Assembly (NCBI GenBank): GCA_965243485.1
Contig: CBDEVP010000001.1
Location: forward strand, 310,001-374,000
Reading direction: 5' to 3'
DNA length: 64,000 bases
Source of the DNA: UBA7330 sp965243485
GTDB lineage: Bacteria; Bacteroidota; Bacteroidia; Cytophagales; Cyclobacteriaceae
Position 1 is the stretch's first letter. Each line of letters starts with the position of its first letter. The notes under the pieces were generated by a model. The model was not told the DNA's origin and ran no database searches. It saw nothing but the letters and a program-made list of their open reading frames with translations. The position numbers and the translations under genes are program-made. This document shows positions 1-10,197 of this stretch, in pieces.

Positions 1-101
1 TCATTTTCAAAATCAGATGTTGAATTACACGAAGAAATACCAGTCATCAGGCAGATGAATATTACTGGTATCTGTATCGTAAGTATCGATTTTATTTTCA
101 T
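1..101 (-). CDS. Lipoprotein, 5' fragment cut by window edge
   Basis: The first 33 codons of a minus-strand gene lie here and the rest is beyond the window. The ATG at 99-101 overlaps the TGA stop of the upstream gene (98-100) in an ATGA arrangement, which implies translational coupling with the 950-residue exported protein. The fragment has a lysine-containing n-region, a hydrophobic stretch and a lipobox (GISSC, Cys25) followed by polar residues, so it should be lipidated and surface- or periplasm-attached. Its function cannot be told from the fragment; the position at the end of a SusCD operon makes a glycan-binding or glycan-degrading lipoprotein likely. Confidence 0.72.
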   Translation of the reverse strand, partial: MKIKSILTIQIPVIFICLMTGISSCNSTSDFEN

Positions 102-2950
102 TTTTTCAATTCAAAAACCTCACTCTGAAGCGTTTTTCCCGAAAGGTCTTCCGCGATCCATTGTACCTGTAGGGATTTTTGTTGCTCCTCCAGATGAATG
201 CTGAATTCATAAGGATAAGAGGCATCTGTCATTTCTTCCCAGTTTTCTTCTCCGATGGCATACTTCAATATCACTTTTCGGGCTTGCTTTTCAGTTGCAT
301 CGGTATAGAAGTATGCATCTGAAAAATCAGGCACAAGGTTGATCATCATACCGGTGATCGTGCCCAAAGTCTCTTCTTTGTATTCTTTCCTGAAATAATC
401 ATTGCCATTTGCCTTTTGCTCCAACTCACTGATCTTTTTGTGCAGGGGAACATCATTTTTCAACCCCACTAACTTCATTGCGATCAACCCATCGGCAGGC
501 ACCTCGACATCAAGCAGCCCGTCCTTAAATGATCCATTTGCTTCGGTGCCATCCGCATGATAGATAATCGCAGGATACTGCTGACCTTTGTTCCATTTTA
601 TGACGTCCGGATTGAGGTACAGATCGGCTGTGACAGTCTCAGACGTGGAATTCATCAATACGAGGTAGGTATCATTACCGGTCCTGCCAAACAAGTGATT
701 AAGAGCTATAGTTGAAGACTTTATCGCACCACCAGGTAACCACAATCTCACATCCTTATTTCCAAAGATTTCTCCGGGCTGGTGTCCATACACTTTGCTG
801 GTCAGAAAGGCATAACCAGGAGCATATGCTGATGGGAAAGTGACTTTTCCTTCTGACTTCATGTAGGCATCACTCACCAGAAAATCCTGCAATAATGCGA
901 CATGCGGCCAAATGTGATTGTAGAAAATGGCATTGTATTTAATGTCAAAATAGGGCTGCAAAGGATAGTTCTGTTCCTGATATACCGTTGTATTCATGGA
1001 AGTAAAGTAATATCCCGGAAAGTTGGCATACCTGCCAATGACAGCGTTGTAAGCAGCGTCTTTAAATATTGAATTCCCGGAGAGATGTGCCATCCTTAGC
1101 ATCCACGCTGCATGATGGGCCAACATGATCGGACCGTACATATAGGTGTAAGGGACCTCCGGCTGTAATCCTGCAAGAGACGTTCGCCAGGCCTGCACCC
1201 CCTGCTCCTGAATTTTGGTACTGGTATCAAACTCTTTCCATTCATAGCTTTCGGAGGTAAATCTCCTTCCCGGAAACACACCAGGTACTCTGCCCCCCTC
1301 GTTAGCAATGATCACCGAATCAGGAGCCATCGGATTTGATCGCATCCAGAGCAACATCTGGCTTGCACCCGTGATAGCTGCATCCTTAAACCTTGGATCA
1401 CCGGTTTCCTCAAACAGTTCCATTAGATCGTACCATACCAATGTATAATCCGTGACGAAAGTGGCCTGAGAATCTTTCAGACCCGCACTAGTCGTGAAAT
1501 CTTGTGGGTATTGATCATAATAGTTATCCAGGTAAATATTTGCCAGTTCAATGGCCCTTGAAAGATCCGTACTCTTCCCTGAAATGCGGTATTTTGCCAG
1601 ATAATCCTGCCAGGATCCGCCACCGGTCTCAGTAATCAGATTGAGTTTCCTGGGTTTGCCAAAGATCCTGTCTGTTTCCTCACCGAAAACACTGTTGTGG
1701 CCACCAGTCATCTCATGCAGACCGGCCAGTTCTCCAATCTCCACGCATGGCCCTTTCAGAAAATGGGAAGGATTTTGCTGGGTAATCTCATCATTGGTGG
1801 CGTAAAGATATTTCTCCCTCGACATCACATACTCCATCATGGGAAGCGCACGCCTGCGGTAGATCTCCAGGTTGCCGGTAGTAAGTGCCAGGCTCAGAGG
1901 ATGCAAAGCAGATACATTTTTGACCGTTCCGGGTACATCGAAGCGGTAGTCTGATCCTTTAAGCTCTTCCACCCAACCGGAATACACATCATCCATCGCC
2001 AGATCGATCATGTTTTCTAAAGTCTGGTTGAGGGACACCGTCGCATTTTGCCGTTCTGTTTTAAAACCTATAATGTCTTTATACAAATGATCGATCCCCT
2101 GTGTCCAATCACCGGGCTGCAAAAAATAATTACAACGAAAACTAAAAGAATCTCCGACACGCATCAACGAATTTGCACCACCGGGAACAGGCGCCACGAC
2201 CATGGGTTGTGCCAGTCCCCGCTCATCTCTGAGCGCAAAGCCAAACCGGGAATTTTCAAAGGTTGCAAACCGAAAGGGGATCTCTGATGGATTTACAGCA
2301 ATGCCTTCCGTGATATTATATTTATTTATGAATGTTGCTGCCGTAGTTGAAAAGGCCTCCGGGGTCAGTGTTGCTGTTATCGGAAACCGCTTCCAGGTCC
2401 AAACCATGGGCTGGTATAGGAAGTCCAGATCTTCTGGTTTGCTCTCCTCTAACCCGGTAAAGGCTACGGCGTACCAACCGTCTTTTTTTGAGGTAAGATG
2501 ATAACTGATCTCAGGTGTGGTTTCACCCGCTGTAAGGGTAATTCTAAGGAATATTTCAAAATTTGGATGATCCTCAAAACCGAAGTTGATACTACTTTCC
2601 GACCGATCAATGATCCTGTCTGAAGTAACCTTACTCCATAAACCGGCCTTCCAAAGATCGATCCGGGAGTTTTCCTTATCATTCTTCCATGCCGCCACAG
2701 GGCTGTTCCCTTCCCTGATATGTCCGCGAGCATATTCGGGGTCATCCGGCGAGTAGAAAACTGTTAACTCTGCTGAAACTTGTTTAATAACTTTTGAATT
2801 ATCATTCCTTGAAATTTCAATGATCGGATTTCTGGCAATATTTGATGGCACTGAGATGACATAGGCTTCATTCACAAGGGTAATCTTTTTTTGTGCCTGA
2901 GTCTCAATGGAGGCAAAAATCAATAAGCATAGGATCAGCAAGGATCTCAT
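98..2950 (-). CDS. Large exported protein, probable alpha/alpha-toroid carbohydrate-active enzyme, unassigned
   Basis: A 950-residue protein with a Sec signal peptide (cleavage near residue 20, after TQA). The first ~300 residues look beta-rich. Residues ~310-720 contain many W/Y/H-rich helical repeats typical of alpha/alpha-barrel glycan enzymes (for example GGGSWQDYLAKYR and HHAAWMLRMAHLSG). The last ~200 residues again look beta-rich, like the C-terminal sheets of polysaccharide lyases and related hydrolases. I do not recognise a specific CAZy family, so no reaction is assigned. It lies 154 bp downstream of the SusD gene in the same direction, so it is probably the main depolymerase or a debranching enzyme of the LacI-controlled locus. 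A non-enzymatic glycan-binding role is possible. Confidence 0.7.
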   Translation of the reverse strand: MRSLLILCLLIFASIETQAQKKITLVNEAYVISVPSNIARNPIIEISRNDNSKVIKQVSAELTVFYSPDDPEYARGHIREGNSPVAAWKNDKENSRIDLWKAGLWSKVTSDRIIDRSESSINFGFEDHPNFEIFLRITLTAGETTPEISYHLTSKKDGWYAVAFTGLEESKPEDLDFLYQPMVWTWKRFPITATLTPEAFSTTAATFINKYNITEGIAVNPSEIPFRFATFENSRFGFALRDERGLAQPMVVAPVPGGANSLMRVGDSFSFRCNYFLQPGDWTQGIDHLYKDIIGFKTERQNATVSLNQTLENMIDLAMDDVYSGWVEELKGSDYRFDVPGTVKNVSALHPLSLALTTGNLEIYRRRALPMMEYVMSREKYLYATNDEITQQNPSHFLKGPCVEIGELAGLHEMTGGHNSVFGEETDRIFGKPRKLNLITETGGGSWQDYLAKYRISGKSTDLSRAIELANIYLDNYYDQYPQDFTTSAGLKDSQATFVTDYTLVWYDLMELFEETGDPRFKDAAITGASQMLLWMRSNPMAPDSVIIANEGGRVPGVFPGRRFTSESYEWKEFDTSTKIQEQGVQAWRTSLAGLQPEVPYTYMYGPIMLAHHAAWMLRMAHLSGNSIFKDAAYNAVIGRYANFPGYYFTSMNTTVYQEQNYPLQPYFDIKYNAIFYNHIWPHVALLQDFLVSDAYMKSEGKVTFPSAYAPGYAFLTSKVYGHQPGEIFGNKDVRLWLPGGAIKSSTIALNHLFGRTGNDTYLVLMNSTSETVTADLYLNPDVIKWNKGQQYPAIIYHADGTEANGSFKDGLLDVEVPADGLIAMKLVGLKNDVPLHKKISELEQKANGNDYFRKEYKEETLGTITGMMINLVPDFSDAYFYTDATEKQARKVILKYAIGEENWEEMTDASYPYEFSIHLEEQQKSLQVQWIAEDLSGKTLQSEVFELKK

Positions 2951-2988
2951 AAGATCATATAAGGTGTATGACTTTTTTTTGGGGAAAG

Positions 2989-3021
2989 AACGGTCAGCCG
3001 GCTGCTAACCAGCCGACCGTT
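2989..3021 (-). terminator. Hairpin after SusD, possible attenuator
   Basis: Arms AACGGT and CGGCTG (2989-3004) pair with CAGCCG and ACCGTT (3010-3021), leaving a 4-nt bulge and a short loop. The structure sits in the 154-bp gap between SusD and the 950-residue gene. The minus-strand tail (TTCTTTCCCC) is only weakly T-rich, so partial termination or mRNA processing, lowering expression of the distal genes relative to SusC/SusD, fits better than full termination. Confidence 0.4.
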
Positions 3022-3104
3022 CAAATTGAACAACATATTTATAAGAAGGAACTCAGGTAACCACCATACTAAATGGAACCATTTTTGATCCCTCTTTTGA
3101 CTTG

Positions 3105-4835
3105 CTAGTAACCTCCCGGGTTTTGCTGCAAAGCCGCACCCAGACCGGCATACGTATCGATCTCCGCCTGCGGAATAGGTAGCAGATAATCCCTGGGATC
3201 ATTAAACAACCTGTTTTGCGCATTAGGGAAACGTCCGTCGGTATTCAGATCATACTGACTTTCTATTCCTTCATAGGATACAAAACCATCCTCATCAATA
3301 TCCGGAATCAACGTTGCATTGGCAAGATCCTGTGGACGACCGTACAGTGTCACCGGCACTACTTTTGCCGCAATGCCCCACCTTCTGATATCATAAAGAC
3401 GGAAGCCTTCATTGGCCAGCTCCACCTTACGCTCTCTTCGGATGATCTCCCGCAGTTCGGCCTGATTGGTAGTCGTAATGTCCGGATAGTTTCCGGTATC
3501 TGTTACATCCACGCCGTAGGCGCGTGCCCTTACACGATTGATGGCTTCCAGTGTTGTTGCATCGATACTGTTCGACTCGATGGTCGCTTCAGCGTAGATA
3601 AGCAGAATTTCACCCATACGCATCAATGTGAAATTCTGGTCACTCACTACTGCCCTGGCGATCTGGCCTTCTTCATTGGTATACTTTTTCCAGAGGTATC
3701 CGCAAAAAGCAGCTGGCCATATGACCACCCGATTGTCAAAATTGGAACCGGCAACTGATCCGTCAATGTTTCGGGATACCATACTATCCAGATGACTCTC
3801 GAAGATCCTGCCTGCCCATTCACTTTGAGGTGTAACGATTGAAGCCTTCAATCTTGGATCCCTGTTTTCGTAGGGATTCGTAGGATCATAAACCGTCGAT
3901 TCATCGATAGGCAGACCGTCAGTAGCTTCATAACTATCCACGGTAGCTTGTGTAGGTACCACGGTGCTGTAAGATCCAAAGCACCTGGAACCCTGTGCTC
4001 TTGGAAACGCAGTAGTTGCATATCCTTCCTGGAACGGCATCACAAACATGATCTCTGAAGAGGTCTGGCCAGCCGGCTGAAAAAGCTCTTCATAATCAGG
4101 GTGCAACGGATGCACATCCGCATCAATCACGGCTTTGGCCGAAGCAGCTGCCTGAGTATAATTTTCATTATACAGCGCGATCCTGGCTCGCAAACCAAGC
4201 GCAACATATCTGGTAACCCTACCCGGATCAGGGGCTGTTTCCGGAAGCAAACCGGCAGCCGTCTGAAGGTCTTCCAGCAAATTGTTAGCAATAGTAGCTT
4301 TACTTTCCCGAGGCAATAAAGCTTCCTGTGGATTGGTCACCAACTGCTCTGTATAAGGCACATCGCCATACAACTCCATCAAATGATGATAGAAATATGC
4401 CCTAAGCGTTAATGCCTCACCCCTGATCCGATCAAACGTCTCAGCAGGAACCACATCTGCAGCTCGCTCCATGTTCTGAAGCAGGTTGTTTGCACGCCCA
4501 ATACCACGATACAGATGTGAATACATACTCTGGAATCCACCGGTGGTAGCACTGTGTGAGCCCGCACCAAGTTCATCAAAACCTGAAAAGCCCCCTCGAA
4601 CCAGGCCAAGGTCTGTTGCACCATTGTCCATATTCACTGGCATAGGTAAAGCATACCCTCCCTGCCACATGACTGAATTGTAAACTCCGGTAAGCGCCAG
4701 ATCCAGCTCCTGCTCACTACTAAAGAATGTAGCATCCGTTGGCTCTGTCAATGATTCCAGGTCAAGCACGTCATTACATGCCCCCATGCCCATCATGATG
4801 AACATGAGCAATACTATTTTTTGAATATTTTTCAT
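3105..4835 (-). CDS. SusD/RagB family surface glycan-binding lipoprotein
   Basis: SusD-type lipoproteins cap the SusC barrel on the cell surface and bind the oligosaccharide to be imported. The start at 4835 gives a clean lipoprotein signal with lipobox MGAC (Cys20). An ATG eight codons further upstream, abutting the SusC stop, would add a charged extension before the signal and is less likely. The C-terminal part has the usual SusD features: a helix with RRERKVELANEGFRLYDIRRW and the end LLPIPQAEIDTYAGLG followed by LQQNPGGY. Length (576 residues) is normal. It follows its SusC directly, as is standard for these pairs. Confidence 0.93.
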   Translation of the reverse strand: MKNIQKIVLLMFIMMGMGACNDVLDLESLTEPTDATFFSSEQELDLALTGVYNSVMWQGGYALPMPVNMDNGATDLGLVRGGFSGFDELGAGSHSATTGGFQSMYSHLYRGIGRANNLLQNMERAADVVPAETFDRIRGEALTLRAYFYHHLMELYGDVPYTEQLVTNPQEALLPRESKATIANNLLEDLQTAAGLLPETAPDPGRVTRYVALGLRARIALYNENYTQAAASAKAVIDADVHPLHPDYEELFQPAGQTSSEIMFVMPFQEGYATTAFPRAQGSRCFGSYSTVVPTQATVDSYEATDGLPIDESTVYDPTNPYENRDPRLKASIVTPQSEWAGRIFESHLDSMVSRNIDGSVAGSNFDNRVVIWPAAFCGYLWKKYTNEEGQIARAVVSDQNFTLMRMGEILLIYAEATIESNSIDATTLEAINRVRARAYGVDVTDTGNYPDITTTNQAELREIIRRERKVELANEGFRLYDIRRWGIAAKVVPVTLYGRPQDLANATLIPDIDEDGFVSYEGIESQYDLNTDGRFPNAQNRLFNDPRDYLLPIPQAEIDTYAGLGAALQQNPGGY

Positions 4836-4859
4836 AATCTTAGATTCTTTATGATTCAT

Positions 4860-7844
4860 TTAAAATCTTGCGTCTACTCCAAATGTGAAGGTCTTCACAA
4901 CCGGATAAAATCCCCCGGATGAACCATTAGGTACCAAAGGATCAATACCCGGAGGCATCTGATCGAAAGTGAACAGATTCTGTCCTGAGAAATAAAAACG
5001 GACATTATCGATAAATACATTTTCCATGATGGTGCTTGGCAATGTATACCCCAGACTCACATTTCTAAGTCTCAAATAGGCCGCATCGAATACCCAGGTA
5101 CTTGAAGCCCGTGCATCGTTACTTCCTGAACTGGTTGGAGAAATAACCGGAAACTCAGCATCTGGTCTTTCGGGGGTCCATGATTCCTCCATATGCCATC
5201 TTTGGATCTTTCCTGCATTCCAAAGCGCCCATACGGCATCTCCCTGAAGAAGCACATCCCGCTTACCAACACCTTGAAAATTTATGGCTAAATCAAATCC
5301 CATATATTCTGCACCCAAATTGAATCCATAGCTCATTCGTGGAAATGAATTACCCACGATCGTACGGTCATCAGGATTGATAACGCCATCACTATTCTGA
5401 TCTACATACCGGATATTTCCCGGTATCAGCGAACCAAACTGTGGTGGAGCTTCACTGATTTCAGCAGCAGACTGGAACATACCCTGAGCTTCATAGGCAT
5501 ATATGGCTTCAAGTGGCTCGCCTACCTGGATGATAGAGTTTCCACTGATGATAGGACCAACATCTGCCAGGTTTGTGACCTCGTTGGTAAAATCAGAAGC
5601 TACAACACTTATGCTGTACCTGAAGTCGTTGATATCGTCTCGCCAGCCAAGGGAAAGGTCCCAACCTCTGTTTTCTACATTGGCAGCATTCTGTGTTGAA
5701 GGTGATAATCCAACGACAAGAGGAATAGGGATCTGCAGCAGAATATCCTTGGTCTTTCGGATGAAATATTCAAAGGTGAAATTCAAACGACCATCCAAAA
5801 GGCCTCCATCAATACCAATATTTGTGGTCTCGGTCGTTTCCCATCGTATGCCTGTATTGGCCAACACATTCTGTGTACCTCCTGTAAATATCGTGTTACC
5901 GAACACGAAATTATCATTACCGACAGAAATGGATGAAACATACGGAAAATCACTTCCGATCTGCTGATTACCCAACTGCCCCCAGGATGCCCTGAGTTTC
6001 AGGTCGCTGAACAGTCCGACACCCTGGAAAAAGGATTCCTCAGCGATTCTCCAACCAACCGAAAAGGATGGAAATACTGAAACGCGATTGGCGGGCGCAA
6101 ACCTGGATGAAGCATCCCGACGGATGTTAGCTTCAAAAAGGTACCTGTCTGCAAAAGAATAGTTGACCCTTCCAAAATAAGAAACCAGGGCACTATGTGT
6201 GGCAGATCCTGAATTCTGATCGTTTTCTTCCGAACCTGCATTGAGCACCTGGTAATCTTCCAGTACAAACTGATCTCTGTATGCACCAAACCGCTCCCAG
6301 TTATTTTTGATCATCTCATATCCAGCCAGTGCAGTAATGCTGTTTCGACCGATATCGAAGCTGTAGGAAGCAATACCATTTACGTTATGCGTAAATTGTC
6401 GGGTATTCACCTGGTTCAGAGAACTTCTGTCAGGAATGGTCTGTGTAGCCTTGATTTCCCAGTCCACTACGTGCTGGTATGTTCGGAAAAACTCCTTTCC
6501 AAACACATCCTGGTATTCCGGAGAATACAGGAACGTGAAATTAAGTCCGTCAATAGGTTCATAATTGAATTTCATGATCCCACGGAAGTAATTGGTCTCC
6601 TGCTGGTTCAATCCACCTACCCGCGCTGCAGGTAAAGGATTTCTTCCGGCCCAGCCATCACCCCACGATCCATCAGAATGCTGAGCGATGTATATGGGTG
6701 GGATTCTAAAGGCCTGTTCTACGATCAGGTTAAGACCCTGCGCCGGTTCTTTTGTTTTGCCCTGATTGACGTTAAGGTCAAAAGAAATATCAAACTCGTC
6801 AGAAACCCGGATGTCAGAATTGAATCGTCCATTGTATCTCTTAAATCCAAAATTTGGAATATTTCCATTCTGATCCTGGTATGAAATGGATGCATTGATC
6901 CGGGCGGTTTCACTACCACCGGTTGCACTAAGCTGATGATACTGCATTAAACCCTGTTCAGAAAACAACAGGTCTACCCAGTCGGTATCCGGATATCGGT
7001 CCGGGTCTCCGATATTAGCCCGATAGTTATCAATAAAGGCCTGAGATGAAGTCCCGTCATTTTCCAGGAACTCTATCGCACCCAGATATTCAGGTGTGTT
7101 TGTTACATTCTGCCAACCGGCATAAGTCCTGTAGTTTACAGAGAATCCTCCTGCCTCTGCGCGTTTTGTCGTAACCACGATTACGCCATTGGCTGCTCTG
7201 GATCCATAAATGGCTGAGGCTGCTGCATCTTTAAGTACTGAAATGCTCTCGATGTCTGCAGGGTCCAGCAAATCGATATCTCCCTGAACTCCATCTATCA
7301 GCACCAGCGGTTCATTCTTGGCTCCGCTTCCAAGCGATCCAATTCCCCGGATACGGATGGTTCCCCCATCCTGACCAGGCTGGCCGCTGTTTTGTACCAC
7401 GGTAACACCTGGCACAAGTCCGGTAAGCGCCTGAGAAGCCTGAAATACCGGTTGCTTAGCCAGGGCCTGACCGTCCACCTGCTCCACAGATCCGGTCAGA
7501 TTCACTTTCTTCTGCGTACCATAACCTACAACGACCACTTCCTCCAGCGCTGTCAGGTCTGTTTCCAGAGTGACATCAATGACGGACTGATTTTGGGTGT
7601 TGATCTCCTGTGAAAGATATCCTACGAATGAAAAGACGAGAATATCATTTCCCGGGGGCATGTTGACGGTATACTTACCGTTAATGTCGGTGACCGTACC
7701 GCCGCTTGTGCCCTGCACGATCACATTCACTCCTGGTAGCGGACTTGAATCTGTGTCCGTTACCGTACCTGTTATTGTTCGCTGCTGCGCGTGTAGCACA
7801 GTACTGCCGAACAATACCAGTAATAGTAATGTTATTTTTCTCAT
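4860..7844 (-). CDS. SusC/RagA family TonB-dependent outer membrane receptor
   Basis: TonB-energised outer-membrane importer, 994 residues. In order: a Sec signal (to about residue 19, HAQ), a carboxypeptidase-regulatory-like domain (~22-105, TVTDTDSSPLPGVNVIVQGT), the SusC signature EEVVVVGYGTQKK, the plug (LKDAAASAIYGSRAANG) and a beta-barrel ending in aromatic-F. There is no STN domain, so it is not expected to signal to a FecR anti-sigma factor, in line with control by the nearby LacI regulator. It lies 67 bp downstream of the FAD oxidoreductase gene and directly upstream of its SusD. Confidence 0.95.
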   Translation of the reverse strand: MRKITLLLLVLFGSTVLHAQQRTITGTVTDTDSSPLPGVNVIVQGTSGGTVTDINGKYTVNMPPGNDILVFSFVGYLSQEINTQNQSVIDVTLETDLTALEEVVVVGYGTQKKVNLTGSVEQVDGQALAKQPVFQASQALTGLVPGVTVVQNSGQPGQDGGTIRIRGIGSLGSGAKNEPLVLIDGVQGDIDLLDPADIESISVLKDAAASAIYGSRAANGVIVVTTKRAEAGGFSVNYRTYAGWQNVTNTPEYLGAIEFLENDGTSSQAFIDNYRANIGDPDRYPDTDWVDLLFSEQGLMQYHQLSATGGSETARINASISYQDQNGNIPNFGFKRYNGRFNSDIRVSDEFDISFDLNVNQGKTKEPAQGLNLIVEQAFRIPPIYIAQHSDGSWGDGWAGRNPLPAARVGGLNQQETNYFRGIMKFNYEPIDGLNFTFLYSPEYQDVFGKEFFRTYQHVVDWEIKATQTIPDRSSLNQVNTRQFTHNVNGIASYSFDIGRNSITALAGYEMIKNNWERFGAYRDQFVLEDYQVLNAGSEENDQNSGSATHSALVSYFGRVNYSFADRYLFEANIRRDASSRFAPANRVSVFPSFSVGWRIAEESFFQGVGLFSDLKLRASWGQLGNQQIGSDFPYVSSISVGNDNFVFGNTIFTGGTQNVLANTGIRWETTETTNIGIDGGLLDGRLNFTFEYFIRKTKDILLQIPIPLVVGLSPSTQNAANVENRGWDLSLGWRDDINDFRYSISVVASDFTNEVTNLADVGPIISGNSIIQVGEPLEAIYAYEAQGMFQSAAEISEAPPQFGSLIPGNIRYVDQNSDGVINPDDRTIVGNSFPRMSYGFNLGAEYMGFDLAINFQGVGKRDVLLQGDAVWALWNAGKIQRWHMEESWTPERPDAEFPVISPTSSGSNDARASSTWVFDAAYLRLRNVSLGYTLPSTIMENVFIDNVRFYFSGQNLFTFDQMPPGIDPLVPNGSSGGFYPVVKTFTFGVDARF

Positions 7845-7911
7845 AGTTTTAATAATTAGGTATACAATGGTTTAATAGTTGTTGTTTAATCATAGAATTT
7901 AGAATTATTAA

Positions 7912-10194
7912 TTAACTAAAACAGCATATTTCAAACACTCCTGCAGAGATATCCCCGGTCGGATGCTCAAAATGAAATTTCAAACCGGACGTTTCGACCG
8001 GTACCGAAAGCTCAATTGTGTAAATGGTCTGATGATTAGCCTCTTCCGAAGCTAAAATCGTATCATCACACTTTGTTACCTTGAGATTCCTGACGGTGAA
8101 AGGAATCACTGATTCAGGATGACCCAGCAGGGACGATTCCATAGGATGATCAAAATCCGAATCGAAATGGATCTGTATCTTTCTGATCTTCTGAATAGAC
8201 TCCCATTCGAGCCGCAAACAGGGCGCAGCGTCGGCAGGATCAGCGACCCAGGCATTTGTGCCGATATATGGCCTGGTATAACCATTGACCACATTGGAAG
8301 CTTCGAAAATTTCCAGTGCAGGATCAATTTTCATGGCTATGTTATGACCGGCGGGTCTCCTCTCAGGTGTCCAGAACTCGAAGCTCTCAACGCCAATATC
8401 ATCCGGTGGTTCCTGCTTACCGAAGTTGGAAACCGCCTTATTCTGTTTGTTGAATACAGAAAGAATCCCTGAACACCGCATGTTGGTAGCCCGGATATCC
8501 ACTTTTTCATTTTTCAGAAAAGTGATGAATGCATACTGTGTTTCGGGTATCCGGCTATCAAAAACAAGTTCAATTTCCTGCTCCCCCGCTTTCACCGGAT
8601 ATTCCTTTGTCTCCAGTGTGACATCCGGGGAATAATTCTTCACTTTGGAACTTATCCTGAGCTCGCATTTGACAGATGTCGGTTCACTTGCTTTAACATA
8701 TACTTTGTATCGGTGTTGATGACCGCTTTGAAGAGGCAGCATCTGCGCAGTTGCTGTTTTCAGGGACATCCAGGGTCCATCAGGTGGTAATTCTTTTAGT
8801 TTAAATGTACTGCTGGGAATCAGCTTTGCCTTGCCTGTAAGGTCCTCGGATTTGTTGATCGGGATACCGGGAATACTTTGTCCCGAGATGTTGAGCCTGT
8901 TTTGCAGCTCGCGCATATTTTCGCTCTTCAACAGGTCCGCCGGCTTGCACTTCAATTCCCGGCAAAGGCTGGCCGCCATGCCTACTGCCTGCCCTCCAAT
9001 GGCATTGGTAGCCATCACCCGGGTGGACCCGAAAGCAACATGCGTCGCACTGATGATCCGACCGGCATAAAACAGATTATGAATGTCTTTGCTGACATAA
9101 CTTCTGTAGGGAATTTGATAAACGCCCTTTGAATGCCATTGATTGCAGCCTGGTTTATCACTGTAAATACCATCTGCCGGATGAAGATCCACAGCCCATC
9201 CTCCAAACGCCACAGCATCATCAAATTCGGTCTGATTGATAATGTCCTGCTGCTTCAGCATGTAATGACCTTCAAACCTTCGACTTTCTCTTTTCCCGGG
9301 TATCGTTCCTACCCATTCGAGCGTGAGATCATCCACATCCTCAAATTCTCCACTGTTTTTGATATGGTCCCAGACGCCATAAATTACTTTCCAGAGCTCC
9401 CACTTGATCTCCTCGGTCTCATGGACCGTGTCGCGTCGTCCGCCATATTCAAACCACCAGAGCCGGCATCCGTGGTCATTTTTATCCAGTATTTTATACC
9501 TGGGGATCTCCTTAATGTCCTGTAATGCAAAAGAAGGAGCTACAAATTTTACCGGTTTACTTTCACGTTTGCTGTAGAAGTACATCGAATGTCCGAGTAG
9601 CTCTCCATATGATTCATCGGGGGTGAACTTTTCACCAAATTCATCACTGTTTTCCGCACCCATCCTGAATGCTGCCCCGGCCTGAAAAGCCACAATACCA
9701 TCACCAGACGCATCACAATACAAGGCTGCAGTTACTTTATATTCCGTTGAATTCTGGCTGCAAAATGCTTTCAGGCCACTGATGTTATGACAATCAGATT
9801 TCTCAACCTGGTATACTGATGTATTTAAAAGCAACGTAATATTTGATTCAGCTTTGACTTTCTCAAGCAGTATAGTATCGAAAATCAGCGGATTACCTTC
9901 CTTATTTCGGTAAAGGTTCTCTACCAGGAGCTCATTGATCACACCGCCTTCCCTTGCCCAGCGGTTGTTGTTTCCCATGTGTGAGGTAGCACCCAGGATC
10001 CAAAGCCTTACCTCACTTGAGGCGTTTCCTCCCAGGACCGGCCGATCCTGCACCAACACCACCTTTGAACCCGATCGGGCAGCAGTAATCGATGTACATA
10101 CACCAGCCATGCCCCCTCCAACAACTATTAAATCAGCCTTCAGGGCGACCTCCTTATTTCTTCTTGTTTCGCATATGTGTGGTTCCTTAATCAT
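7912..10194 (-). CDS. FAD-dependent oxidoreductase with C-terminal discoidin-like domain
   Basis: The N-terminus carries a Rossmann FAD-binding motif (VVGGGMAGV, Gly26-Gly31) followed by LGGNASSEVRLW, typical of the FAD_oxidored family found in many Bacteroidota sugar-utilisation loci. Residues ~560-760 look like an F5/8-type C (discoidin-like) beta-sandwich, an unusual addition. No signal peptide is visible, so it should be cytoplasmic and act on an imported sugar or sugar acid; the substrate is unknown. The gap to the upstream symporter gene is 3 bp, so the two are surely cotranscribed and probably act in sequence. Confidence is high for the family and low for the substrate. Confidence 0.85.
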   Translation of the reverse strand: MIKEPHICETRRNKEVALKADLIVVGGGMAGVCTSITAARSGSKVVLVQDRPVLGGNASSEVRLWILGATSHMGNNNRWAREGGVINELLVENLYRNKEGNPLIFDTILLEKVKAESNITLLLNTSVYQVEKSDCHNISGLKAFCSQNSTEYKVTAALYCDASGDGIVAFQAGAAFRMGAENSDEFGEKFTPDESYGELLGHSMYFYSKRESKPVKFVAPSFALQDIKEIPRYKILDKNDHGCRLWWFEYGGRRDTVHETEEIKWELWKVIYGVWDHIKNSGEFEDVDDLTLEWVGTIPGKRESRRFEGHYMLKQQDIINQTEFDDAVAFGGWAVDLHPADGIYSDKPGCNQWHSKGVYQIPYRSYVSKDIHNLFYAGRIISATHVAFGSTRVMATNAIGGQAVGMAASLCRELKCKPADLLKSENMRELQNRLNISGQSIPGIPINKSEDLTGKAKLIPSSTFKLKELPPDGPWMSLKTATAQMLPLQSGHQHRYKVYVKASEPTSVKCELRISSKVKNYSPDVTLETKEYPVKAGEQEIELVFDSRIPETQYAFITFLKNEKVDIRATNMRCSGILSVFNKQNKAVSNFGKQEPPDDIGVESFEFWTPERRPAGHNIAMKIDPALEIFEASNVVNGYTRPYIGTNAWVADPADAAPCLRLEWESIQKIRKIQIHFDSDFDHPMESSLLGHPESVIPFTVRNLKVTKCDDTILASEEANHQTIYTIELSVPVETSGLKFHFEHPTGDISAGVFEICCFS

Positions 10195-10197
10195 CTT

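Noticed and set aside
3216..3758. 180-codon plus-strand open frame
   Set aside because: Antisense to a well-supported SusD gene; no signal peptide or domain.
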